From Otatea glauca (Eukaryota; Streptophyta; Magnoliopsida; Poales; Poaceae): a stretch of DNA of 64,000 nucleotides. A program made the translations under genes and the position numbers. Every line of letters begins with the position of its first letter. Within the stretch, counting starts at the first letter, position 1. This document shows, piece by piece, positions 43,784 to 55,707 of this stretch. The stretch spans positions 41,276,918 through 41,340,917 of the forward strand of contig CM070730.1 in the NCBI GenBank assembly GCA_036346275.1, read 5' to 3'. Under the pieces are notes generated by a model, which saw only the letters and a list, made by a program, of their open reading frames with translations, did no database searches and was not told the origin of the DNA.

Positions 43784-44661
43784 GCGTGGCCGCACTCGAG
43801 GTTCCTCATCGCCTTGCGCTCCAGCCGCTCTAGTCTTCGCCGAGTCGCCGCCGCCGTGCAAGAGAGCTCGCCACGCTTTTCGTAGCGCCAGGTCGTTTTC
43901 TTTAGTTTGCGTCTCCGTCAAGCCACCGTCACGAATCGGTTCCAGATCTGGGCTCGTCGCGCTGCCGCGACGGTAGCCACTTCATCCCGCCGAGTCACGC
44001 CGAACGCCGCTCGGTGGTCGCCATCCGCCGCTTTGGTGCCGAGCGCCGCGGCCGCCATCTTCGCCGGAAGCTTCATCACCGTTGGATCTTCGCCGGATCA
44101 CGCGATCGCGCCACGCCTCGGTAAGAGCAAGAACGCTCGCGTAAGCGCCGCCATTGGATCAGTTTGTTCGGCTGAGATCGCGCCGCGTGTGCGTTAGAGC
44201 GTTAGCCGCTGGATCGTCGCCGGATGTGCGCGCGTGTCGAAAGATCGGCACAGCGGCGTTGCGTACCACGATGCGCGCCGCGTGTCGGGCGCGTGGTGCG
44301 AGCCGCCGTGGGCCACATCCACGGTGGACCAGAGGCGGTCCCGTGGATCGAGTCCGTGGACCAGGCGACGTGTCAGTGTCCGATTGGCTCGGGCCAGGGC
44401 TGACGTCAGCGTTGCGCAATAAATATCTTTTCCAATAGAAAAATAATTCACAAAAATCGGAAATTCTATTTTCTGTATTTTCAGTATTTATTCAAACTAC
44501 AAAAGGCTATATCTTTTGCATTTTAACTTGGATTTGAGTGATTCAAATTTCTAAAATTTTTTAAAATCAGGATCTATTTATTGGTGAATTTTATTTTATT
44601 TTTGGAGTTTGTTTGCTCTCTGGTTGGTGTTTAATTGCTATTTTGGCATCGTTTCGCGTAG

Positions 44662-44742
44662 ACGTTGAACTGCTCGGTGATCCGGAGGAAGATTCGTCGC
44701 TCCAAGACCCAAGCTCAGATCAAGACTAGCACCTACACCAAG
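44662..44742 (+). other. LTR acidic reading segment (C 3' copy, 81 nt)
   Basis: It is the same as the 5' copy except for a few changes, one of which turns a CAG codon into TAG near 44728. The flanking TAG and AAG/GCAAGT signals are kept. Confidence 0.5.
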
Positions 44743-46249
44743 GCAAGTTGTGCTTTGATCATGTTGCACCTAATTTTCACCAAATTTCTATTTTATCTCT
44801 TAAACTTTATGCATGATATTTTATATGTATAAATGATTTCAATTAATCTGGGAATTAGATAATATGCCTATTTGAATTAAATCATACCTTGTCAATTTTA
44901 TGCCATGATCTATTTGTCACCCTAGGATGTGGAATTATAGTTGGTTAACATCGATAATCAACATGGGCTAGTTAGACCGCCATAGATTGCTTAGCCATGC
45001 CACGTCATCACATGTGTCCGAATGTTGATACTTAATCTTGACTAATGGAATATGGAACAATGTTTTTGAATTAGTGTGTCATGTGTCGTCACACAGTGAT
45101 ATCAAGTTGTCGTGGCGAGGAGGTCACACATCTAGATTGAAATGTTGATGGATGTGGTGCTTGGTAATCAACTGGGGTGGTAATGATTTAGATTGGGGCA
45201 AGTGGCAAGGGGCAGTTTGCCAAGGTGGGCCAGGGTTGGCAGGGGTATGTGGAAGTCTTGCCTTAATCACCTTAAGGACTTAACCTTGCAAGCCTTTGAC
45301 CGAGTCCTTCTTGCAACCACATGTCCGAATGGGACAATTTAGTGAATAATTTGTGAAACCTATATTTCGTTCTGTCGTGGTGAATAGTGAGTCCCGGTTA
45401 CGCTTTAACTCACATGGCACAAGAGGGGGCCTGCTGTGGTGGTTTAACCTTCAAATGTTGAAACCTTAGCAAGCAAAGATCGGGTCTAGGTGTAGCATTG
45501 TAAAGGCTTTGTTACGATCACTCGCCGTGGTGTTTGGTTGTATCGTGTGGGTAAAGTGCATAACCTCTGCAGAGTGTACAATCTATTCGAATAGCCGTGT
45601 TCACGGTATTAGGCAATGCTCGTGAATTACAGTTAAGGGTTAGACTTTTGTTAAACAAAACCTATTGGGATGGCAAGGTGCCATGGAAGGTGGAAATTGA
45701 TTTAGGATTAGGAACTTGGTGTATTTTAGAAATACTGAATTTATTAATTACTGTATTTGTTTTATTGCTTTCCCATCTATTTATTGTATTCTTGTTAAAT
45801 GCTGCTTTATTGCAAAATACCCTTTTTAGCCATTCCTTTGGATTAAGCCAAGCATATAGAATATTAGACTTGCATTATTGTGCACAACTTGTTGAGTGCT
45901 TTATGTACTCACCCCAACAACAACAACTTCAGAAGAAGAGGAATCTACGCCATTCATGGAGGAGGATTATTTGGATGCGAATGCTTAGGGTCCGAGCCTC
46001 GTCGGTTGTTCGTGGAGAATCGAACGCCATCGCTTATTCTATTTCCGCCGCTTCATTGATACTTTTTAATTAAGCCCTGTGAGGCATTATTCATGTAAGA
46101 CAACAGTTATTATTAATCATTGAAGTTTATGCTATATTTCGCTGTGTATGACTATGATAGCATCTATGTTGAGTCTGTGTGCACTAGCGTAATCCTGGAC
46201 TAGTGCGGTATACACAGAGGGTCCGGATTTGCAAATTCGAGTCCCGACA

Positions 46250-47270
46250 TAGTGCCAACACCAACACCAACCCCAATGCACCACCGCCACCACCAAAGAA
46301 GTGATGCACTGCAACATGGGACATTTTCGCAGCCTGCATTCGCCTAATGAATACGATGATGCAGAACATGAACAACATGATGAACCAGCAGAACCAGACT
46401 GCAGTTGCTCTAGCAAATCTATTGAACCAGCAGAACCAAGCTGCTGTTGTACCTCCTCAATCTCGTCTCTAGTCCAAGTTAGCAGAATTTATGAGGATTC
46501 ATCCGCCAACTTTCTCCAACTCTTCAGAACCATTGGACGTAGATGATTAGATCCGCTCCATTGAGAAGAAGCTTGAAATCGCCCAGTGCACCAATCGTGA
46601 GAAGGTTCTCTATGCCGCTCATCAGCTGGAGGGCACCGTCACTGAATGGTGGGAGAACTACAGTGCTACCCACGATGACCCTCAGACTATCACTTGGGTA
46701 GAGTTTTCCATTGCTTTCCGCCACTCTCATATCCCTGATGGAAAGGTGCAAATGAAGAAGAATGAGTTCCGAGAGCTTAAGCAGGAAGGAATGTCAGTGA
46801 GTGAATACCTCAATAAGTTCACTCAGCTTGCTCGCTACGCTCCAGAGGATGTGGCTACAGATGATGCTCGCCAGAAGAAGTTCAAGCGTGGACTTAATCC
46901 AGGACTAAAGGTACAAGTCGTTGGCAATGACTATACAGATTTTCAGCACCTTGTAGATAAAGCTATGCTCATTGAAGAATCTCGCCGTGAATTGGAAGAA
47001 TCCCGTAAGAGAAAGACGATGCAGCATGGAGCCCATCATAGTCACCAGCAGAGAGTCAGAACCAATGCTCAACAGCCTGCTCGCTTCACTCCTCCGAATG
47101 CAATGAGGACCCCTGCACCAGCACCTCGCCCAGCTCCTTCAGGCAATCGCAACCTCAACGGCAACAACAATCCCCCTCAGAGGAACAGTAATCCAGCTGC
47201 AGGAGTCACATGTTTCAACTGTCATGAACTCGGTCACTATGCCAATAACTGCCCAAGGAACAAGCTGTGA
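46250..47270 (+). pseudogene. B gag
   Basis: The reading resumes after insertion C. The first 300 bases code Pro/His/Gln-rich sequence with shifts. EKVLYAAHQLEGTVTEWWEN is near 46600 and a TQTITWVEFSIAFRHSHIPD-like block near 46690. From 46746 an unbroken frame of 174 codons reads EYLNKFTQLARYAPEDVATD, a FQHLVDKAMLIEESRRELEE block, a Pro/Asn-rich linker, and a perfect CCHC knuckle, CFNCHELGHYANNC, at about 47211-47252, before TGA at 47270. Gag builds the particle and the knuckle binds RNA. It is a pseudogene because C splits its start and at least one frameshift precedes 46746; the C-terminal half looks sound. Confidence 0.88.
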
Positions 47271-48226
47271 CGTCGGTCCGTTTCAATTTGGGATCTACGC
47301 CAGCCAAGACCCCGCACCAGATCGGACGGAGCGCCTGCACTCCTAATCAAGCCACCAGGACTCCGCCGCCTGCTGGAAGAGGCTGTGTGAATCACGTCAC
47401 CACCGAGGACGCCCAGTTTGCACCAGACGTCATACTAGGTAAGCTCCTAGTCAACTCAACATCTGCCATGGTTTTGTTCGATTCTGGAGCTACTCATTCG
47501 TTTGTTTCTCAGAGTTTTGCTGCCAATCATCAATTAAAGACAATGCCTCTTAAGACAATTTTATTAGTGCAATCTCCTGGTTCTGATTTGAGTACAAACC
47601 AAGGCTGCCCCGAAGTTAAGATATTAATTGGAGAGGTAGAATTTCTGGCCAACCTGATTGTCCTAGACACCAAGTCCCTAGATGTGATCCTAGGAATGGA
47701 TTGGCTTTCCAAGAACCAAGTAGTTTTGGATTGTGGGAATAGAGAGATCACCCTAACCAGTCCAGATGGAGCCAAGTTAAAAGTTCAAGCCGCTTCAGAT
47801 CAGTCCGAAGGGATTAGAGTTTGCAGTGCCAAAGGAATAAGTTTGGAAGATGTGCCAGTCGCCAGAGAATTTCCTGATGTGTTTCCGGATGAGTTGCCTG
47901 GGATGCCACCGGACCGAGATATAGAGTTCTTGATAGAACTAGTGCCTGGAACACCACCCATTTCCAAGAGACCTTATAGGATGCCTGCTAATGAGTTAGC
48001 TGAAGTAAAGAAACAGATTAAAGAGCTACAGGATCAAGGTTTTATTCGACCAAGTTCTTCGCCATGGGGAGCACCGGTTCTTTTAGTTGAGAAGAAAGAT
48101 GGAACTCAGAGAATGTGTGTAGATTACCGCTCACTCAATGAGGTCACCATCAAGAATAAGTACCCTCTGCCAAGGATCGATGATTTGTTTGACCAACTTC
48201 AAGGAGCCGAGTGTTCTCAAGATTGA
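47267..48226 (+). pseudogene. B protease and RT N-terminal part
   Basis: The frame overlaps the gag stop by 4 bases (ATGA-type overlap). It opens MTSVRFNLGSTPAKTP. The protease active site LFDSGATHSFVSQSF lies near 47475. VILGMDWLSKNQVVLDCG is at 47688. The RT opens with DIEFLIELVPGTPPISKRPY, then a QGFIRPSSSPWGAPVLLVEK block and MCVDYRSLNEVTIKNKYPLP at 48115. The frame stops at 48226 after a frameshift at about 48205; the RT continues in the next frame. Apart from this slip the region appears intact. Confidence 0.92.
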
Positions 48227-49256
48227 CTTGAGATCAGGATACCACCAGTTGAAGATTCGTCAAGAGGATATACCCAAAACAGCTTTTGTTAGTCGGTATG
48301 GACAGTATGAGTATACCGTGATGTCTTTTGGATTGACTAATGCCCCTGCCTACTTCATGACCTTGATGAATAAATTATTCATGGAATATCTGGATAAGTT
48401 TGTTGTTGTTTTCATTGACGACATTCTGATCTACTCCAAAAGTGAGGAAGAACATGAGGATCACTTGCGCCAAATTTTAACGAAGCTAAGAGAGAATGAG
48501 CTTTATGCAAAGTTTAGTAAATGCGAGTTCTGGATGAAAGAAGTTGCTTTCCTAGATCATGTCATATCGGCCGAAGGAGTCGCTGTTGACCCCGGTAAGG
48601 TACGAGATGTGCTAAGTTGGGAGTCACCCAAGACGGTACCCCAAATCCGAAGTTTTCTTGGAATGGCAGGATATTATCGCCGTTTCATAGAAGGGTTTTC
48701 TAGAAAAGCCAGACCGCTCACTCAACTCCTAAAGAAGGAGAAGAAATTTGTTTGGACACCAGAGTGTGAGGAAAGTTTTCAAGAGTTAAAGAAGTGTTTG
48801 ACAACTGCCCCAGTGCTTATCCTGCCAGATAATGGGAAGGATTTTGAGATATTCTATGATGCATCCCGACAAGGACACGGTTGTGTGCTAATGCAAGATA
48901 AGAAGGTTGTAGCGTATGCTTCGCGACAAATAAGGCCACATGAAGTTAACTATCCTACCCATGATTTGGAATTAGCAGCCGTAGTGCATGCTTTAAAGAT
49001 TTGGCGTCACTATCTCATTGGCAATTGTTGTGAAGTTTATACTAATAACAAGAGTTTGAAGTATATCTTTACCCAAGCTGACCTCAATATGAGACAAAGA
49101 AGATGGTTGGAATTGATTAAGGACTATGACATTGGGATTCATTATCATCCAGGCAAGGCCAATGTCGTAGCCGTTGCTTTGAGTAGAAAGAGTTACTGCA
49201 ATACTCTGATGATTAAGGAAAGTCAGCCATCCCTCTATAAGGAATTTCGTGTTTAG
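48205..49256 (+). pseudogene. B RT core and RNase H
   Basis: This frame reads KIDLRSGYHQLKIRQEDIPK, the VMSFGLTNAPAYFMTLMN block and FVVVFIDDILIYSKSEEEHE with the full catalytic Asp pair at about 48410. After a GMAGYYRRFIEGFSRKARPL block the RNase H begins: FEIFYDASRQGHGCVLMQ, RPHEVNYPTHDLELAAVV, NNKSLKYIFTQADLNMRQ (Asn where the family has Asp), then IHYHPGKANVVAVALSRK (Val where the family has Asp). It ends in a TAG at 49256. The RT half is intact; RNase H has lost two Asp residues. Confidence 0.92.
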
Positions 49257-50754
49257 TTTGGAATTGGTTCAGAAGGGTATTTAGCTACTTTGGAAGTACG
49301 CCTACATTGGAAGATCGATTCGGGAAGCACAGGTAGATGATGCCGATATCAAGGAGATTAAGAGCAATATGATGAAGGGAAAAGCCCCAGGTTTCTCTGA
49401 AGATGAACAAGGTACTATTTGGTATGAGAAGCGTATTTGCATACCAGATCAGAAAAAGCTTAAGGAGTTGATTCTCAAGGAAGCGCATGAGACTTTATAC
49501 TCCATTCATCCTGGAAGTACCAAGATGTATCAAGACTTCAAGGAAAGGTATTGGTGGCCTAGTATGAAGCGTGAGATTGCAGAGTATGTTGCACTTTGTG
49601 ATGTCCGCGGAAGGTCAAGGCAGAGCATCGAGACCAGCAGGATTGTCGCACTCTTGAAGATTCCATAGTGGAAGTGGGAAGAAATTGGTATGGATTTCAT
49701 TACAGGATTTCCTAAGACCCAAGCGAGTTATGACTCGATCCGGGTAATAGTCGATCGATTGACTAAGGTAGCTCACTTCATTCCGCTTAAGACTACCTAT
49801 GCAGAGATAAATTAGCGTAATTATATATGTCAAGGATCGCTCTTCACGGAGTACCTAAGAAGATAGTGTCCGATAGAGGAAGCCCGCTTACTCTCGCTTT
49901 TGGCGAGTATGCATGAAGTCATGGGAACTCATCTCGATTCAAGATCGCCTATCACCTCAAACCGATGGATGATCGTGGCGTGTGAATCGATTCTTGAGGA
50001 TATGTTAAGAGCTTGTGCCTTAACTTATGGTGCCAAGTGGGACAAGTGTTTGCCCTATGCCGAGTTTTCGTACAACAATAGTTATCAGGCCAGTCTGCAA
50101 ATGTCGCTTTTTGAATCCTTATATGGAAGAAAGTGCAGAACCTCTCTCAACTGGAAGGAGTCAGGAGAAAGACAATTGTTTGGCCCTGCCATATTGCAAG
50201 AAGCCGAAGAGCAAGTCCAATTAATTCGTGACAGGTTGAAGATAGCTCAAAGCAGACAAAAGAGTTATGCAGATAATCGTCGTCGAGATTTGAGTTTTGA
50301 GCCCAATGATTATGTTTATCTCAGAGTCACCCCTCTCAAAGGAGTTAAGAGATTTCAAGTAAAAGGAAAGCTTGCCCTTAGATATGTGGGACCGTTCAAA
50401 ATCTTGGAACAAAGAAGAGAGGTTGCCTACAAGTTAGAATTGCCTCAGTCTTTTGCCGGAATCCATGATGTGTTTGATGTATCGCAGTTGAAGAAATGCC
50501 TGCGTGTGCCAGAGGAACAGATGCCATTGGAAGCCATTGATTTGCAAGAGGATCTTACCTACAAGGAGCAACCAGTGAAAATTTTGGATATAGCAGAGCG
50601 TATCACGAGAAGCAAGATCATCCGTTTTTGCAAGGTCCAGTGGAGCAACCATTCAGAAGAGGAAGCAACTTGGGAGCGAGAAGAGGAGCTGAAGTCCGAG
50701 TTTCCCCACCTATTCCCTAGCCAGCCTGAATCTCGGGGTCGAGATTCCATTTAA
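49257..50754 (+). pseudogene. B integrase and chromodomain
   Basis: The linker resumes after one frameshift. The zinc-binding domain reads EAHETLYSIHPGSTKMYQDF and ALCDVRG, its second Cys replaced by Arg. The core, EEIGMDFITGFPKTQASYD, starts near 49680 after a TAG. It loses frame at about 49810. An open frame from 49900 to 50754 covers the rest: WDKCLPYAEFSYNNSYQ, RLKIAQSRQKSYADNRRRD, the GPY/F region VYLRVTPLKGVKRFQVKG and KLALRYVGPFKILEQRREVA, then the chromodomain QPVKILDIAERITRSKIIRF and VQWSNHSEEEATWEREEEL. It ends in TAA before the polypurine tract. The chromodomain is thought to guide integration to marked chromatin. Confidence 0.9.
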
Positions 50755-50766
50755 GGGGTGGAGGTT
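50751..50766 (+). promoter_or_regulatory. B polypurine tract
   Basis: TTAAGGGGTGGAGGTT immediately before the 3' LTR; the pol stop codon TAA overlaps it. Confidence 0.85.
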
Positions 50767-51258
50767 TGTAACATCCCAAAATTTGAGATTTAGAATGTTT
50801 GAATTAAAAAAATAAACCATTTGCATTTTCTTGAATTAATTCCAGCTTAATTTGAATTTTCCATTAATGAAAGGATTTAATTTGACTAAACTATTCATCA
50901 AACTCAAGATTTTTTCTGTATTTTTGGGGATTTTTCTGAATTTATTTGCTATTTATTTGAATTTATTCGCTTTTATTTGAATTTCTGGATTTTTCTTAAA
51001 TCAGAAAATGAATTTTATTTCAAAAGCCCATCTGGCTGAATCTCTCTCGCCAAAGAGCCGCCTCGCTTACCGCCGGCCCGCCGCTCGCTCGCTCGGCCCA
51101 CCTCGCTGAAGCAACTTCGCCGCGCCGCCGTTGCCGCCTAATGCGCGACACGCGTGTGTCGCGATGCGACCACGCCGCGCGCCACGAAACCCTAACCCTA
51201 GCCGCCAGAGTCCCGCCACGACACCGCCGCTGGACTCGGGTCGGCCACGCCCGAGGGC

Positions 51259-51264
51259 TATAAA
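51259..51264 (+). promoter_or_regulatory. B 3' LTR TATA box
   Basis: GGGCTATAAAGCC, 492 bp into the LTR, matching the 5' copy. Confidence 0.7.
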
Positions 51265-51669
51265 GCCGTGCGCGTGCCTCCCGAGGATCCCCTCGCGCCG
51301 CTTCTTTTTGCCCCGCTTCGCCGCTCGAGACGCCGCCAGTGCGTCGCGCGAGCTCGCTGCCGCCGGCCTTTCCGTCGCCGCCGCTCGGTGCGTCTTCGCC
51401 GCCGCTGCTTTGCTCGCCGAGACCGCGCGCCGCCTCCGCCCGATCCGCTTTGTCTTCCGCCCGAACCGGCCCTCTCGCCGCTTGCGGTCTTCTTCCTCGC
51501 CTCGTGAAGCTCGCACCACCGCCTCGCCGTCGACCTCCGATCAAGCGCGCCCGCTGCTCGATCTTCTACGGACGCCACGATCGCGCCGCGTCACCCACCC
51601 GCCGCGAAGATCGCTTCGGCCGTCCGACGGGCGAAGTTGCGGATGTGACGCGCATGGCTTCGCCACGCG

Positions 51670-54600
51670 TGTCGGGACCCGAACTCGCAGATCCGACCCT
51701 CCGTATTCTGTGCTATCCCAGATCACGCTAGCACACACATCATACAGGTTGGACATCACAGACATTCACGAAGATATAAGAATAATTAGTGCAAACATGT
51801 ATATAAACCGAGTTGTATGCGACCTTATGGTCTCCTTACAGATAAGACTGACCACACAGGGCTTACATTATTCAGAGAAAAGAAATAGCAATGAACATAA
51901 ACAAATGTCGTGGAAGCCTTCATCTTGCCACAGCAACCGACCGGCTTACCCCTAGTTGCTCGGTCCTCAATGTACTCCTCCTCCCAAACCGGTGTAGTCT
52001 CCTCCACCGATGTTGGGGTTGATAATAAGGTGGGATGAGTACACAAGGCACTCAACAAGTAATGCACAGGATGCAACGCTATTACTATATGCAAAGCTTA
52101 TTCCAAAGGTTGGACTTAAATGGTTCTTTTGCATCAACAAAGATTTTTAAACCAAAGATCTTATTTAAATTAAAGCAATGGAATAGTTATAAGTAATACT
52201 AATTTCTTCAAATGGTTTTTCATCGAAGATTCTCGGCACTGACCTTAATAGCTCATTTTTAACACTTGGCACACACCACCCCTTCCACGCTTTGTTTATG
52301 AAAATCTACCCTTGATTTGTAATCCCGAGAAATGCTCAATACCGTGAGCACGGCTATTCGAATAGTTTTGACACTCAAGAGGTTGTACACTTTACCCACA
52401 AGATACGACCGCCACCACACGTGATTGTCCGCAACAAAGCTTTTCAGAACATCTACCTTAACTAAAGAACCTCTCCGGTATTGCCTTCACTATCACTTCC
52501 TCACACAGAGCCAAGTATAGGACCGGCCAATCACCGTTGGATGGGCACCAAGCCGTAGCATGTACGCCCCCATACAGATACACCCACGTACTTGTCACCC
52601 CGAGGTATCGAGGAAAGATATCGTAACCCTAGTCAACTAGGTCCATCCCGCATCGGACATGTGGTTGTACGGGTGACTCGGATCAAAGGCTTGCAAGGTG
52701 AAGTCCTTAATCGACCAAGGCAAGACTTCCAACACTCAACAAAGATGGCACACGCCCATTGTGGCACACAGACTCACAACACTCATCAACCCATCGCCAC
52801 ACGTGCCCATCAGTGACGACCTCTTGCCACTTGCCTCGGCCTAAATCATTTCCCACCCAGATTGATTATTGTGCAACACATGCCAAGAATAACTCAACAT
52901 CGAGACGAACCATACAGTCACTGACTCAATCTCATCATGTGGCATCATCACACCACTTTTCAAAATACATTCAATATTCCATTAGTCAATTTTGTAGCAT
53001 TTTTCGAAAGATCATTCATGACTCGTTGCAAGGCTAAGCATCTACTCACTGCCTAGCCTCCCGTGTTGGCATAATATTAGCATCCAACTAATATAATCAA
53101 ACTTAGGGTGACAATGATTTAGGCATACAATTAATAATTCAAGGTGGCATAACAAAATGGGTTGATTAACTACATTATCCCAAATCAATTTAAATTCATT
53201 TTAAATAAATAAGCATGCATAGTTTCAAAGCATAAACTACATTTTAAAAACTTGGGATCAAAATGATCAAAGCATCACTTGCCTTCAAAGAGTTGCTGGT
53301 CGTGTTCAAGCATGGTCTTGAGCGACTAATTCTTCCTCGAAACTTTCCGGCAAATTTATGTCTCACGCGAACAAACAAAATATACAATAAAAATCTAATA
53401 CAGAGGACTAAATGGCCTCAAAATTCAAATAAAATTCATCATTAAATAGATCATAATTTTATGAATTTTTAGAAATTTGAATCACCCAAATCCGAGTTAA
53501 AATGCAAAAGTTATAGTCATTTGAAGTTTGAATAAAATCAAAATACGTAAATTAAGAAATCCGATTTTTCCCAATTATTTTTATACTGAAAATTCGCATT
53601 TATGACGTCAGCATTGCATCATGATGACGTCAGCACATAAAGAATTTCGCCAAAATATTTTTATATAACATATTTATGACGCCAAGACGACACGTGGCGA
53701 CCTCTAGTGTCGCCACGCTGTTTCGGTTCATGGGTTGGGTCCACGGTTCGCTCGTCCACCGTGGATCGGCAAGATCTTGTGCTTTTGCACCGGTGACGCA
53801 GCCGTGGCGTCGCCGACGGCGCGCAGCCAATCCCGCGCGACACGCGGCAAGATCCGCATCGCCGCTCATCCAACGGCCGGATCTCACCCCGCTGTTCGGC
53901 GACGCCGCACTCCACGCCCCCGCGCCACGCATCCAACGGTGCGCCCGAACTCAACGGTCGGATCTGGTCTCACCTCGACCAACGCCACACGCCGCCCGCA
54001 CGTGATTCGATGGGGTGCGGCGTCATCTCCGCCAGACGCTCAAATTTGAACGCACGGATCCGCGCCACCGATCTACTCACACCGCCGCTCGATCTAAATC
54101 CAACGCCCACGATACCCGAGTCTGTTTATTATTCAACCCGCCACGCGCACAATCTCACGCGCTCAATAACGATCCAACGGCTAAGACAAAACATATCGCG
54201 AAACTAGATCTAATCCAAGCCGTTCGCTCTAGATCTAACGATCAAGATCAACTAACGTGTAAACCTTAGGGTTAATCCGCACCGTCCATAACGCATCTAA
54301 CGGCACCGATACAAACTAAATGTAACCGAGAAGGGCGACGTGGCACGATCCTTACCCTCCTTGCGATCCGACGGCCAACGATGCTCGAGTCCGGCGATGG
54401 CGGCGGCGGTGCAAGCTTGCGGAGATGAGGAAGACGATGTAGTCGACGGCGCTTCGGTGGTTCCCGCGAGAAGATCTAGCGATTCGACGCGGCTTGACTC
54501 GGCAAAGGCATCTGGTGACCTCGGCGACGGCGGGAATGGACCGACGGCAAGCAAACGGCGGAGAAACGATGGCGGCGCAAAGGAACAACTACGGCGAGCT

Positions 54601-55250
54601 CTCGTGGTCTCTAGAGCGCCTCGACGCGACGCGGCGAGGAGTCAAAAGACGCAGCGAAAGGAGCTCTGTCAGACGCGCTACTCGGTGCACTTTAAGGGGC
54701 CTCGACGTGCGCGCTACAGGCGGAGAAATGAGCGGAAACGGTCGGCGCCATTAGCTCCGGTGATCTCGCGAAGACGACCGACGTGGCCCTCTCCCAGCCG
54801 TTCGTGCGACGATGATCCGAAGGTGCACGCACGCGGACGACGTGGCTCACTCACAGGCATCCGATCAGGATCGAACGGCTCGGACCGAGCGACGCTAGGG
54901 TTTCGGCGTGGTTGGGCCGGCGACACGCACAAGAATGGGCTCGCCCATTCTCGCTCAACTGATTTTAAAATCATTTCACACTTAAAATAATTCTAGAAAT
55001 TCAATTAAATCATTTGGAGCTTTTAAAAAAGCAGAAAAATTCTAGAAAAATTCCAAAAATTACTTTGAGATATTTGGAACTCAATTAAAATATTTGCAAT
55101 AAAACTTTGCAAAAACTTTTCCATTATTCAATTGTTTTCAAGAAAAGCCCTATTTGAATAAATCCAAATAAATTTAAATAAATTCCCAAAAAAATTCACA
55201 AAAATAAAAATACTCCAAAATTTAAGTTAGAGCAAAAATTAGGTGTTACA
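51670..55250 (-). mobile_element. solo LTR D (3,581 bp), minus strand
   Basis: On the minus strand it begins TGTAACACCTAATTTTTGC and ends GGGTCCCGACA. The ends match element E's LTR (60961). There is no primer site or internal sequence at either end, so this is a solo LTR left after LTR-LTR recombination. CCACG occurs on both sides (51663-51667 and 55251-55255) as the target duplication, but two extra bases (CG) sit between it and the left end. It lies in the GC-rich part of B's 3' LTR, after its TATA box. It contains CTATTCGAATAG (52354) and a hairpin with changed arms (51710-51734). Confidence 0.88.
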
Positions 55251-55401
55251 CCACGCCACACGTCCGAGAGCGTGTGTGCTGAGAGTCTGCTGCGTCGACC
55301 ACCGCGTCGGTCGCTATGCTCGCTGTGGCGCGGTGCACGGTGAACCGAGCCCGCGCTGTGGACCGAGTCCACCGAGAGCCGGCTGACGTCAGCGATTGCG
55401 C

Positions 55402-55407
55402 AATAAA
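55402..55407 (+). terminator. B 3' LTR poly(A) signal
   Basis: AATAAA after GGCTGACGTCAGCGATTGCGC. D's insertion separates it from B's TATA box. Confidence 0.5.
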
Positions 55408-55644
55408 TCCTTTTTCCGTACAAAAATAAATCTAGAAATTCTGAGTTTCTGATTTTCAGCCTTTTTCTCTGATATAATTTTCCAGAAGCCCGTTCTCGCT
55501 CATACGAACTCCGATTGAGACGATTCAAGTTTCTAAATTTTTCTAAAATCAAGATCTATCTTCCAGAGCCATTTATTTTCAGTTTTGAGCTTCTTTGAGT
55601 CTCTGTTTTGTATTTATTTGGTTTCGTTGCTTCTTTTCCGGTAG

Positions 55645-55707
55645 ACGCTAATTCCGAGGGAGCGAACGAAGACTTCAAAGACCAAGATTCAGCACTAGAT
55701 CAGCAAG
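55645..55707 (+). other. LTR acidic reading segment (B 3' copy, 63 nt)
   Basis: It is identical in length and flanks to the 5' copy (GGTAG before, AAG/GCAAGT after), with one or two changes. Confidence 0.55.

Larger units (their letters stand above)
34268..46249 (+). mobile_element. Ty3/gypsy chromovirus C (11,982 bp)
   Basis: C has both LTRs (3,144 and 3,142 bp), a primer site, accessory ORF, gag, pol and polypurine tract. It lies in the gag start of B. The target duplication reads CAGTG on the left and TAGTG on the right, one C-to-T difference. Its pol frames are more broken than B's, although it inserted later than B. Its LTR is related to that of A/G1, but the LTR start (AATTCGACCTATAATT) marks a separate family. 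Confidence 0.95.
43108..46249 (+). repeat. C 3' LTR (3,142 bp)
   Basis: It is nearly the same length as the 5' LTR, with scattered substitutions and small indels. It keeps TATAAAGG (43777), AATAAA (44418), the palindrome pair (45565 and 45583) and hairpin arms (46181 and 46200). TAGTG after it is the target duplication. Confidence 0.95.

Noticed and set aside
51020..51955. Open frames of up to 274 codons in the B 3' LTR
   Set aside because: They come from composition in the GC-rich LTR part, and the longest reads through into the inserted solo LTR D.
54340..54990. A 216-codon plus-strand open frame
   Set aside because: It is antisense to solo LTR D in its GC-rich part; the matching part of E (minus strand near 61440-61770) is not open in the same way.
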